Positions 48,761-59,991 of a stretch of 64,000 nt of DNA are shown here, in pieces (position 1 is the first letter of the stretch; each line of letters opens with the position of its first letter). The notes beneath the pieces were generated by a model. The model worked only from the letters and a program-made list of their open reading frames with translations. It searched no databases and was not told the DNA's origin. The stretch comes from Ephydatia muelleri (Eukaryota; Porifera; Demospongiae; Spongillida; Spongillidae): the NCBI GenBank assembly GCA_013339895.1, contig JABACO010000006.1, forward strand, positions 11,498,933 to 11,562,932, written 5' to 3'. A program made the position numbers and the translations under genes.

Positions 48761-48934
48761 ATCAGTGAAAACTACAAGCGGGCACCTGATACTCTCTCAA
48801 GACCACACATCTTTGCTGTACACATCACGGCATCCCAAACTGAGCAAAAGCAGCATTATGTTCCTCTGACAACTGCAGTTCAGCAAGCCATACATGTATT
48901 ATTGTTATATTGTATACACAACAGAGCACGCTGA

Positions 48935-49440
48935 CCTACCTAGGCTGCATGGTGTAGACTGGCTGGCCATTATAGTCTCCACTCAGTCGCCTTTGGACCC
49001 TCTAGAGTCTATTCTCTCATGGGCTAGTCCACTTGATGACCAAACAAGGGGATGGAGGGCAAATTAGTTATCTACTGTACTTAGCTTCTGATATTCAGAA
49101 TATCAAGGTTTTTCCCCCCATCTGTCCCACTGTAAGATTATTAAATGGAATAGCCTATGCTAGGCTCACTGACATCACACATCTCATCTCACTCCAAACT
49201 GCTGTGATCTTAGCACTTTCTGTTTGGGTGAAGGGGAGGAAGGTAATGCCACTATTGAAGGGAAGGTAATGCCACTATTGCCACTGATATGCATTTCGTA
49301 CTTCAACTAATATCAATTCTGTTATTGTTCTATCATCCAACCACACACCATAACATATTTGTGGTACCTAGTCTTTCATAAAGTATACTGCAATATCATG
49401 CAGACATAGGCTTCCTCATCACCTGCTATTGACATACTCT
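48935..49440. other. Unique spacer inside the snoRNA cluster
   Basis: No snoRNA copy and no recognised gene. A short plus-strand frame (49033-49269) is unsupported. A small tandem duplication (GAAGGTAATGCCACTATTG) lies at 49238-49280. Confidence 0.4.
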
Positions 49441-49695
49441 ACCATGCTATCGTAAGCAACACTTCATGACAAGAAACGAGAAATCTTGGTATCGCATTTT
49501 GAATCTAAAGTTAGGACAGGAATTGAAATGGCTCTGAAATGCATGCTGAATTGCTATATTGATTTGAATGCTACTACTGTCATGAGCCAGTTCCACCAGT
49601 AACTTCACACACCCACACACATCATGCACACACAACAGAATCTTGGTTTCAAAATGATCTTTTCTAAAGGTTTTCGTGCAGACCAACAGGCTTAT

Positions 49696-49770
49696 GGCAT
49701 CAGCTGGTTCCCTTCCGTGCAGTTCGACATGCGCTTTATTTAGAACATACACGCTTTCTCATCACCTGCC
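49696..49770 (-). ncRNA. Box C/D snoRNA copy 8
   Basis: 75 nt; C box GTGATGA, D box CTGA, stem ATGGCA/TGCCAT. It is the copy nearest the host promoter, in the intron after exon 49929-49875. Confidence 0.82.
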
Positions 49771-50139
49771 ATTTATGAACCACATCATAAAATAGGGGAA
49801 CGATGCAGACGAGTCACTTAATTATCAGCACGTGAGTCCTTAACACAAAAAACAAAACAGTACAGTTCACATACCTATGCGAGCAACAGAATTTATCACG
49901 CTCCAAACGAGACTTGAAATGCGTTCCATCTAAAACACATGCCAAAGAAAGAATATAAGCAATTGTGGAAACAAGATTAATTAGTAGGTGTCGTGAATGA
50001 CTATGACGTACAATTCATTTTGCTCAAGCAGTCAATCGCGGCCACCATAATACGACCAGCGGACATCCCAAGATATCGTATCTTACCATTTGCTGTGAGA
50101 AATGTACCCACGCTGTCAGAGAGGAAGAGTAACAGACAG

Positions 50140-50571
50140 CCCTGACAGTTTTATCTGTTACAACACGTGTTCTGAAACCACAGATTGTAATTTATTAACG
50201 ATATACCGTATTTATATAAGAGGACTTTTGCGCATTATAAAACTAACTACAGTCCGAGTCCGGCTATCGTATCCTACCCCCAAACCTTGGACATTTTGTA
50301 CCATTATATGAAGTAGTGGGAATTTATAATGGACACTCCCATACCTTCCTGACAGATGCACTTCTCCTTTTCAATGTTCAAGGTGGCATGTACATGTAAT
50401 TGAGCATGATGAATTTTACTTTGTAAGGTGTGTATATGTTAATTTGACAGTACACTGGAAGTTTGATATGTTACTTTGACAGTACGCTGGAAGTTCGAGA
50501 AAGAGTATGTATTTCGGACTATGAATATATTACCGGTGTCTTAATGAATTGAAATATTTACCGCTACCAAG
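50140..50571. promoter_or_regulatory. Divergent promoter region: snoRNA host (minus) and SLC15 gene (plus)
   Basis: About 430 bp separate the pyrimidine-rich start of the host gene from the transporter ATG. An imperfect duplication (TTTGACAGTACRCTGGAAGTT) occurs at 50443 and 50475. No certain core element. Confidence 0.45.
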
Positions 50572-53500
50572 ATGTCTTCACTCTCACACCTACAACATTC
50601 GTACAGCATAAATATTGGCGCGGCTGACGAGAGCAGCCGCGCGACTGGCGAAGGCAACAATTCGGAGCTAACACATCTTATCGGAGGAGGTGACAGCTGC
50701 TGCAGAGGCTTACAATGTGCCTGCACGAAGGGGTGTTTACTTGCCGGGTGTGGTATCCTACCGCAGTGCCGAGTACAGAGGCGCTTGCCCATGGGAAGGG
50801 CACTGGTAGTCGTACTTGTCCTCAATGTTTTGGAGAGTTTTGTATTCTTCCAAGGCTGCAGCGGGATGTTCTCTCAGGTGTTTCAAGATGACTTGAAGTC
50901 CATAGAGCCGTTGGTCCCACTTCTTTTTCAGATGATCACCAATTCCGCTGGAAGACTGGTGTATCCGTTTGCAGGGTTTCTAGCTGACGCTTATCTCACC
51001 CGCGGCAGAGTCATCCACTTAAGTATGTGGCTATTGTGGGTTTCTCTTAGTGTTATGACTATTGGTCTAACAGTCAGAGCCAATACAGATATGCCAGTTT
51101 TCTATGTTCTACAAGTCACCACCTTTGTCATCTTCTGCTTTGGCATGGGATCATTTGAAGCCAATGTTATTCCATTTGGAGCTGACCAATTGCAAGGGGT
51201 TTCATCGGAGGAGGAAAGTGCCTATTTTTACTGGTACTACTGGACAAGGCAATTGGGCAATTTTCTTGGAATCATGTCAATCTGTGCAGTTCAATTTGAA
51301 AAGTCACAGCTCAAGGAATCAATGGAGCCACTCATTGGAAGCATAGCAATAACTTTGGGGATAGTGACCTACATGATCTACAACAAGTCGTTGCTATCTG
51401 CTGGTCCCCCCCGTAACCCTCTCAAACTAGTGGTCAGTGTGATATTTTATGCGGCGACACTCAAACGTGGGGCCCCTCTGCACAGGCGAGCCTTTAGGTA
51501 TGGTGAGGAAAAGAAAGGTCGCATGGAACTGGCAAAGAAGGAGTTTGATGGAAAATTTGAGAGTGAGGAAGTTGAGGATGTGAAAACATTCTATCGAATT
51601 TTGATGATGTTTCTGCCAATGGGAATTTTCTACATTGTATATTATGGGGTATGTTATCAATCAGTATCAATATATGGGTTTGTCTGCAAAAAGGGACCTA
51701 ACGCATGTTTTTTCAAGATTTCAATGTTTTTGAAATTCAAGTCTGAAATGTCCTCTACACATTGCTTCTTACGCACTGAGAATTTAAATATCTGTCATGG
51801 AGTTGTAAGATGTTGAATTTTTAATTAGCCTTACATTTCAACACATTTCTATTGCGTGTACTGGAAATTTTATAATATGTGTGCTAGGTCCCTTTTTGTG
51901 AAAACGATCCCATATACTGATGATACTTTAATTTGACCTTCGCCATTTCAGCTTTTTGTGACTATAAACTACGAAGCAGCACAACTCTGTATCCAACTGT
52001 ACCAGCCACAAAATGCAGCACTGCAATATATAATCCAGAATCTCGTCGGCTTCCTCGATCCCTTTCTGCTCCTCTTCATCATACCCCTCATCAACTTCGT
52101 TGCACCACACTTCCTGTGTTTTATGTCCATGAGCCTACGGTTTAGGGTTGGGGTTGGCTACTTGGTCATCCTCATGGCAGCTGTGTCCCTGATCTTTACA
52201 GAAGGCCTCCCAATTCCAGGCCACGGCCATCTCTTGTGCCTCCTCCTTCCTTTGATGCTTCTGGTTGTGGCTGAAGCTTTATCAGTTATATCAGGTATAC
52301 TGCATTGTTGCTTCATAAGAAATACACAAATATGTATTCAGTGTCATTTGATCTGCAGTGCTTCTGTTAGTAAGCACAAAGTTATCAATGCTTTTTTTCA
52401 TTTTACTAATGTTTGGTTGTAGTAATCAGCAGTCTTATTAGCATGCTATGTACAAGTACCTAATAACACACAACAAGTTTATTGGTGGTTAATACTGGGT
52501 TCATTAACAAATTTATTGGTGGTTGTGTCAATGAATATCATGGTGGCTCTAGTAATCACACTAGTTGTTGTTTTTTTTCCAGCCAGAAGTGTACACTAAG
52601 AGAACTGTTGCATATTGTAAGCATTAGTTGAGTCACAACAGTGTATAGAGTGTTAGTAATTTTTTAATATCAATAAAATGAATGGGGGGCTTGCATTGTA
52701 TTGTGCAGTGCGTTAGAATGCACTCAACTAAAATCAGACTTATTTTCATGCACTAAACATTTCTTCAAAGCTCTACTATCTGCATATCTGATGCATGATA
52801 TTTTCATGTTCTCAATTTTGCTTACAGGTATTTTATATATAGTTCTAATGCGGTCAAAATCAAAGGCAATTGGTCCTCGCTCTTCATCAACATCAGAATC
52901 GTTGTCCTTACATTTCAATTCAATATCCTCACTGCCCTCAAAAGTTTCATTCCAAACACTCATGTGAATACTGAAATCAATCTGGCTACCTATATTTATG
53001 AATGTATTTTCAAAAATCATACAAAGGCTTCACAAATCATTGCAAAGGTTTAATATAACTCGGGTTTTTTTCGTTTATATACTTTACAGCAGTTAGGCAA
53101 ATAATATTAAATCAATTAGAAGCAGTTAAGTAATTATATCAAAACCCTCATTAATGTAACTATCCAAAGCCCTCTATTTCCAAAGTTATCCGAGAGTTAG
53201 ATTAGATGTTGTATAAGTAGCATAAGATATGCGCAGTGGAACAGGATTAAGTTTAAGACACCAGGCTCAAAAGTGAGTTATTAACATTTAAGGTCATGTG
53301 ATAAGTTTTAAAGTTGTCCAGGTTGAATATTTTATTCGATAACTAATTTTCTAATCAGTCACTATGAAATGAAGTAAGTATCACTATTTGATTTTTGGAA
53401 TCAAAATTATGTAGTAATGAGTCATTAAAAGTCAAATTCATTTAAAGTGTAGTGGTGTTATCAAGTTTGAGTTGTCATTTTTGAATATTTACTAATAAAT

Positions 53501-54773
53501 CAAATTTAACATTGAGGTTAATGTGCAATTTATAAATCCTCCAATTAATTAAAAGTTTTGGTACATTTTTGTATCATTAGATTTGATCTTTATGCCCATT
53601 AAAGGTTTTACCTAACTTAAGTATTGTATATCCATGTGTCCCCCTTGCTGTTGAATGTTACAGTGCTTGGGGAGTCAAAGCATGTAATGCTTTCTCTTTT
53701 TTGGCAAGGCGTGAAGCCATCATAACCAACTCTCCAAAGTCTAAAGTACTTTGCAATCTTTTTGGCAGGCTGAGTTTTATCGTGATCCAGTCCAATACTA
53801 GAGCTAGCTAGGTCGGGTCTTGTCCTAGATCGGGAGGTTGACCCAGAATGATCTGGGTTCTAATTTCAGTTTTTTTTAATCTTTGTTTCATGTTCGTAAA
53901 ATAATGCTTTAATAAATATAGTATTATAATTCATTTAGATTGATAATCCTGTAATAGTTGCCTTCATTTGTAAACACCCAGCATGCACATTTGCAGAGCC
54001 AATGCTGCTATGTATCTCTAACCCCCAACCTTCCCTCTCCCAAACAGCATTAGAGTTCATCTATGCACAGTCTCCAGAGCAGATGCGGGGACTACTCACA
54101 GGATTGTTCTACTTGATGATGGGCATCTTCATGTGCACTGGATCTCTCACTGTATTCCTCGTCCAGCATCCTAATCTACAGAGCCTGACCAATGGCATAA
54201 AGCCCTCATTTATCCTCTCCCTGATCTTTGCAAGCATAGCACTTTTGGGTTTTGTGTTCTATGTAGCCATCGCCTCAATTTACAAAAACCGCCAAAGACC
54301 AGGGTCTGATGAAGAGAACTTGCAGATTCACACGTATGCCTCAACATATTACTCTCATCTTTCAGTGTAGCGTTAAACACTGAATCTTGTTACCAACACA
54401 CAACTTGAAACTTACATTCTCTTTCCTTCCCCATTCGGCTTCTGTGCTTATATGTATGTTGTGTATTATCTGTATGTATACAAATGCTCTTGTATTGCAC
54501 ACCACTGCTGTAAACGTTTCCAATTATTCTTTATGTATCATTCACAGACCCAAATGTCACAGCATCGAATGGATTCATCCGCTGCTTATCGATTATTGGA
54601 ACGAGACACGGCGGTTTGCTCCCATTGAACGAGTGGACCCGCCCCGAAAAATTGAAATAGTTTACGTGCCCCATAGCAACGTAACGAACCTGACAACCAG
54701 CTACATGTATGTTACTAAGTTCCATAAAATTTTAACACCTAAAAGCCATACTAGAAGCGACAAACACCTCTGA
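50572..54773 (+). CDS. SLC15/POT-family peptide or histidine transporter, four exons
   Basis: A proton-coupled oligopeptide transporter, probably in endosomal/lysosomal or plasma membrane. Exons: 50572-51648, 51952-52294, 54048-54333, 54548-54773, in frame at about 643 residues. The first 70 residues are a polar, Cys-rich cytoplasmic tail. POT motifs follow: AGRLVYPFAGFLADAYLTRG in the second-helix region, VIPFGADQLQG, and FYWYYWTRQLGNF (family pattern FYxxIN-G). The second exon carries several TM helices (FLDPFLLLFIIPLINF). The third holds LEFIYAQSPEQMRGLLTGLFY, the strongly conserved C-terminal POT motif. The composition is closest to SLC15A4/A3-type proteins by memory. The last exon is least certain, since reading through the exon 3 donor would end the protein after IHTYAS...SV. 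Intron 1 contains a MITE; intron 2 is long and AT-rich. Confidence 0.85.
51671..51916 (-). mobile_element. MITE in SLC15 intron 1
   Basis: The ends TATATGGG...GGGACCTAACGCATG and CTAGGTCCC...GATCCCATATA are mirrored. The interior matches the copy at 60014-60226 in opposite orientation (TGAAATGTCCTCTACACATT and its surroundings). Confidence 0.75.
52295..54047. other. SLC15 intron 2 (1.75 kb)
   Basis: AT-rich with no exon of the transporter. A 98-codon minus-strand frame at 53020-52724 (acidic: EGSEDIELKCKDNDSDVDEE) is open but unrecognised. It may be a mobile-element remnant. Confidence 0.45.
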
Positions 54774-55149
54774 GCTTTATTTTAAGCATAAATCACGTGG
54801 CCTGACGTTGTCGACTGTCAGCTCTGGTGATCGCCGACCTGGTGTGTTCAAAAAAACATAACGACGCTCAGGAACCGAGATAGAACAGACCCAAACTATC
54901 ACGGTACATTGAATAGAATGCTCTATCTGTTTTTGGTACAAGCTAACGGTGACGCATTTTCTGAAGTAGTTTTCAAGCCTTTAGAAAATCCACCATTTTG
55001 GCGTCTTTTAGGGGTTGGAATTGTTGCAAGTATTTATTATTTTAACAAAATGTAATCTCACGTTTTAAATACTTGAAGTGAGCTGCATTACATTCTTTAC
55101 TCTCTTAGCTGGGGGGGATGGCAGCTACCAGTTGTGGTTCAATGCTTAA

Positions 55150-56250
55150 TAGATGTTCTTTAACTGTGCACAGCAGATTGGAGCAAATACCAAGCCAAGT
55201 CTATTAAACTTGGCATGAATCGATTCAGCACCCTGTTCTCCCAAAAGGCCGAAGCCAGCATGGTAGGTAATTTCCCACTGTACTTTATGATCCTCCAGGA
55301 AATACATTTTAATGGGGACTTTTGCTTCAGGATATGGTAAAAGGCCATGAACTCTTGAATAGCCTTCGAATCCACCTTCACTGGCTGGTATAAACTATAA
55401 ACCCTTCATGCCAGCCAGCACTGCAACCATGCTTTTAAAAGTAAGAGCATTTGTATTTCACTCTTATCTTTCATTTCAAGTTCATTTAAGAAGTGGACAA
55501 CCTTATCTACCAGATGGGGAATGTAAACTAGAGGAGCTCCTTTGATTTCATCTCCACCTGAAGGAAGTGGAAATGTAAAGGGGGCAACTTTCCTTTGAGG
55601 TTATCCCCCACAATGTGGCTGGAGATGTGACACATCCTTTCCTCACCAGCCAGATGAATCCCTGATGATTTCAGCCACCTGAAAAATCAGTGAGTTACCT
55701 TTGTGGCATGTTTTTATGATATCATACTGTCTTAGAAGTCTCAATTTACTCCAAAGTATAGCAAGACCAGCCTTTATTGCCAATACTTGAGCTGGACCAA
55801 TCTCGATGGATGATGAGATGCTTGCAGTAGCTAGCCAACAAACATTGTCGCTCTTCATCACTGAGGGTGAGAACTTCTGTTTGGACGAGGGCAGATGCTT
55901 CTCCTCCACTGACAATACTTTGTATTCTCTGCATTTCAGAGCATCTGGTCCTTGAGCAGGTGGCTGTGGTTTGTTGCTTGGCTTTGGTGACTTGCATGAA
56001 TGTCATTGGCTAAGGTGAGGGTAGATATTAACAACACCTTTGTTGGAACTGGTAGAGATGGCCCTCTGCAGCAGCTCAGCAGCTTGCTTCTCCTCAGGTG
56101 TAAGTGATGGTTCACACTCATGCCCTTCATAATCACCACTTCTAATGTCCCTGTTGCAACCAGCACAATGTCTTCTAACATTTTATAGCAGCAGAGGAGT
56201 ATTGCATTTGATGCTGGTCTGGATCATCGTCTGGGCAACAGGGACAGCTC
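55150..56250 (-). pseudogene. Decayed transposon-type ORF
   Basis: On the minus strand, pieces in shifting frames give a continuous pattern. In order: CPCCPDDDPDQHQMQ at the 5' end; VEEKHLPSSKQKFSPSVMKS; RMCHISSHIVGDNLKGKVAP with VDKVVHFLNELEMKDKSE; and near 55260-55180 a motif reading YHAGFGLLGEQGAESIHAKF. That last motif is recalled from repetitive, probably transposon-encoded proteins of sponges, cnidarians and other animals. At least three frame breaks are visible (near 55655, 55395 and 56020). A zinc-binding start (CxxC) is possible. No transposase class is assigned. Confidence 0.55.
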
Positions 56251-57827
56251 ACAGTGCCAGATTCTGCTATGCATCTGTGAGGCACTTGATGCATACCAGT
56301 GAACTGCACGTCAATTCTAGTGGCTGTGAAAGAACATTGGAACACAGTGCTCACTTCAACTTCTCTAAGATCAACAGGTTGTTCACGCTGGCCAAAGGTG
56401 ACTAGGCTCATGCAATAAATTTGGTGGAGAGGCAATCTTCGGAAGATGAGCTATTAGTAGTGTATTAGGTGCCTTTTCATGTGTCCACGCACATGCACTG
56501 AAGTGCTCACACAATGATGTCATATTATTGTATTGTTTAAATAAAGTACATTGTACCTTGCATTGATGAAATGTATGTTTGTGCCACTGAAATACACTGA
56601 CTGTACACTTGTGATGCACCCCCTTGAATTCATTATGGCACTGATCGTTAATTTATTCTAACCGTCAAATGCTTACAGAGCAAGCAGAAATTTTCAGGAT
56701 GTATGTTAACATCATCCCCAGAAGTCAAAAGCTATTTTCAGATCAGCTGTGAATGATTGCATTCATATGATCTTTTGCTTTGCTTTGGATTTCCACAGCC
56801 TCTGTCCACACACTCTACAACACATGGGTACTTGCATGAATTGCTCTATGTGGCAATCCATACCTATTATTATCATGTACCAGGTACATGTACGAATGAA
56901 ATCACAACTTGTATCGATTATTCATGAAATACGCTCCGCTTGTTCGTGGTGATAGAAAATGCGTCACCACTTCAGGTTCGTATATACGTATTGCCACATG
57001 CCTCCTGATCACTACCGTAGTATGCTTACCTTCCAATTTTGTTCCTGAAGTTAACTTCGTCTTACTTTGTAATGGCCCTCCAAAATACGTGCCGCGTGAC
57101 CTTACAAAAACGGCCTGCGCGTATTGTTTATGTGTCATGTAGACTATGCGTATAGAGTGGGCATGCTAGAAACTTAAGTACAGTGCGTGAATTTGATTTC
57201 ACATTTTGATTTGCAGTTTCTGGTGAGTCATGGTAAGCTTTGAAACATTGGGTGGCTATAATGAGGCGTCAACTTCAGAATTATAGAGTGATACCGTAAA
57301 TTATCTAATTGTACAACCAGTTTCTAGCCGCATACAACCGTGGAGACTATATGTAGATAACGTACTATATTCATTAGTTTATACAGATGAATTCTCTTGC
57401 TGTTAGCGTACACAAGGGGGCGAATCACGACGCGCCATCTCAATCTGCATTAAAGTTGGGCTCAATCTGCGGAAATCGTCACAACAGAGCACGTCACACG
57501 TCGCCCCTAACCCTCCAAACAGGAACAGAACAATGGTAGGTTGCACGACATTAATTTGTGCTGCAAATGTGCATGTGCACAGGCGATGCGTGAGAATGGG
57601 AGCAGCTGGAAGAGGGACAGACATCCTGTACTGCATTAATGACACTTATATTTTTCTTTATGCCCAAAGACTGCAACGAGCGCAAACCATGGCATTGAAC
57701 GGTAAAGCTGCTGTATCATGCAGTACTATATACATGTATATCATGCATACGCGGGTTAACAGTGCCCCGATGTCAGTTCTTAATTGTCACGCTTGCGCAC
57801 GGCTTCTCTCACAGTTCCAAGTATTTG
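56251..57827. other. Intergenic region before the exonuclease gene
   Basis: No supported gene; AATAAA-type sequences only by chance. A 5' non-coding exon of the exonuclease may lie near 57690 (ATGGCATTGAACG|GTAAAG), but its frame does not continue into the next exon. Confidence 0.4.
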
Positions 57828-58716
57828 ATGTTTTTCTACGACGTGGAGACCACTGGTCTCGGAATCAATGACGACCGCATCGTCGAAATTGGCGCTGCCG
57901 TATTTGGGGACGCATCAAAGCCTAACGTAACTTTTAATCAGCTTGTGTACACAGACGTTCGCATCCCTCGCAGAGGTATAAGCGCGTGTGTCAGTTAATG
58001 GATCATACACGTATCGCTTCTCTTTATTATTATTATTATTTTTTACATGCAGTGACTAATTTGACCGGAATTACAAATTCTATGCTGACTGGGAAAAAGC
58101 CCTTCAGAGACGTTTTTGCAGAATTTCTGCAGTGGATTGACGCGACGGTATACGAAGTTTCGTTGTCTACCGACGTGCGCCCCATTCCAGGTAAGACTCA
58201 AACTTCTCCTTGCACTCTTGTTTGCAGTATTTAACTGCTCATCCTCTGAGCAGTTCTTGTGGCCTACAATGGATTCAGGTTTGATTACCCAATCACATTA
58301 GCTGAAATCCAGAGGAATTCCCTGTCCTGTGCAGACGTCATTAACAGAGGCATACATTTTGCTGACACTTATCATCTACTTCAGCAAGTTAAAAGCAGTG
58401 GAAGGTGCCCAGCTTTGAGCGACATGCCGCTCAAGATGAAGAGCCTAATCGATGCCTTCGTCCCTTCTCACAACTACAGTACGTGTGTTGCGCATGTTTT
58501 TTAATGCGGCTTCTACGCATACTGTACTAACAATTGTTTTGTTTTTTTTCTCTTTTTTTTTTTTCCTCATCAGATCACCGGGCATTGGACGATGTGATAG
58601 CAATGGTCAAACTTTTCCATTTAGTGCCTTTCTCCGACCTGTTGTCTTGCTTAGTTGTCAGAAGTCCTCAGGAGCAGCTTCAACGCTGGGAAAATAGAGC
58701 ATCTGGAAAGGCTTAA
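57828..58716 (+). CDS. DnaQ-like (DEDDh) 3'-5' exonuclease, four exons
   Basis: Exons 57828-57975, 58053-58190, 58254-58478, 58574-58716 join in frame to 217 residues. Exo I is MFFYDVETTGLG (Asp and Glu metal ligands), Exo II is VLVAYNGFRFDYPI (Asp), Exo III is NHRALDDV (His and Asp). This is a complete DEDDh catalytic set. Family members remove nucleotides from the 3' end of DNA or RNA (TREX, ERI/ISN2-like, DnaQ epsilon). Which substrate is used here cannot be told. There is no membrane tail or proline-rich insert, so it is shorter than TREX1. The start is the ATG three residues before the Exo I Asp. A longer 5' exon is possible because the frame is open upstream to the splice-acceptor-like CTCTCACAG at 57813. 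Confidence 0.85.
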
Positions 58717-59405
58717 TAAGTCTCAATTTATGCATACAAATCCTACATCTACACCAATTTTGTTTTCATAAAATTGTTCTACCAGCGATTTTGTGCGTGC
58801 GCTCACGGATCACGTGCCGGATAAATGACGTACTTCCGGTTAACTTTGAGCGTGACTTAAAAAACGGTATCAAAAAGTATTTGCTGTATCTCAGATCAGC
58901 GTGCTTCACATGTCATAATTAGGGCGTTACAGACATGGGGTCTTTATACGCACATGCAGAACAACATTCATGATGGAATCATGATAGTTGAAGCATCCAC
59001 GATATACCGCGTATATACGATGTCGAATCCACATGCACACCTAACTCCACATGCACACCCGTAAAGATTTTTATACACTATGCAGCATGGAGTCAAGACG
59101 AGCGATCATATTGCTGGCGTTGTATGCGACAATGAATGTATCAGCCTACTGAGGTGTCAGTGCAAGCCCAACACATTCTTGTGCAATACTTTTAACTCTG
59201 GTCTGCATGAGGATCTATAGAAATTCGTACCGGTTGCATGGCGAGTACGCGCCGTGTGCAAAAAGGATTCGTGGGCATGGCTCATAAATATACACGCCTC
59301 TTTACACTATGCTATTGCAGCTGACCGTCGGTTGACATAATTCACGTGCTTTTATTTCTATTCTCCTAGCTGACAAGGCGTTGCACTTCTCTGTACGTCG
59401 CAGCG

Positions 59406-59810
59406 ATGTGGTCTCGTCTCAAAGGGAAGTTTCCTCCCATCCTGGAACCGTCCAAGGGACCTAAAACAGTCGGGCTCGCTGTTGGGTACTTCATGGTTCT
59501 GAACTACGTGGTGGGAAATGGGTTTTTGGGCATCCCTTTCACCTTCTATCACGCGGGCATGGTCGGCAGTATTACCATCTTTCTATTCATCATGTTCATG
59601 GAGTGGAACAGCGCTAGATGGTTATTTGAAGTTATGTCACGTGCCCAGGTGGGTCTCCGTCTAATATGCATACGTTATTCGCTTTGTGTGTGGCTGCATG
59701 TGAGAAACTATACATCGCATAAATACACTGTACATGTGCACTTACAATATTGCACCCCAGCGTGCATACACATTGCAAGCACCCACTATATATTTATAGC
59801 ACACATGCAA

Positions 59811-59843
<33 letters not shown>

Positions 59844-59926
59844 CACTCGAACGCACACACACTCGAACGCACACACAACACAACACACGCACGCACAACA
59901 CACAAACACACGCACGCACGCACACG

Positions 59927-59991
<65 letters not shown>

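Larger units (their letters stand above)
45336..50135 (-). ncRNA. Candidate snoRNA host gene with tandem intronic box C/D snoRNAs
   Basis: A minus-strand transcription unit is inferred. The first exon ends at 50087 (CAAATG|GTAAGATACG). It is preceded by a pyrimidine-rich stretch around 50117-50139 (CTCTTCCTCTCTGAC) that resembles the TOP start of snoRNA host genes. Exon 2 is 49929-49875 (TTTTAG|ATGGAACG...GCATAG|GTATGT). Downstream, a short repeated exon-like block (TTCAG|ATTCAAGATGAAG...TTGTCCT|GTAAGT) occurs at 46738-46707, 46456-46425, 46360-46329 and 46264-46233, with decayed versions elsewhere. Between these blocks lie snoRNA units. Exons 1 and 2 could give a short peptide (MMERISSLVWSVINSVARI), but the exon blocks share no long frame, so a non-coding host is favoured. 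The 3' end is not defined. Confidence 0.55.

Noticed and set aside
45336..49770. The repeats at 45-50 kb as CRISPR-like array or as alternative last exons ending in DEKTCMF with an AATAAA
   Set aside because: Spacers are irregular and repeated themselves, and the organism is an animal. The short coding frame is lost in several copies by one-base changes, whereas C box, D box, stem and guide are kept.
52724..53020. 98-codon minus frame in SLC15 intron 2 as a nested gene
   Set aside because: No start context, no family resemblance, AT-rich surroundings; kept only as a note under the intron.
55160..56006. Minus frames first considered as a host DNA-repair gene
   Set aside because: The fragment reading GFGLLGEQGAESIHAKF points to a repeated transposon-type protein, and several frame breaks exclude a working host gene.
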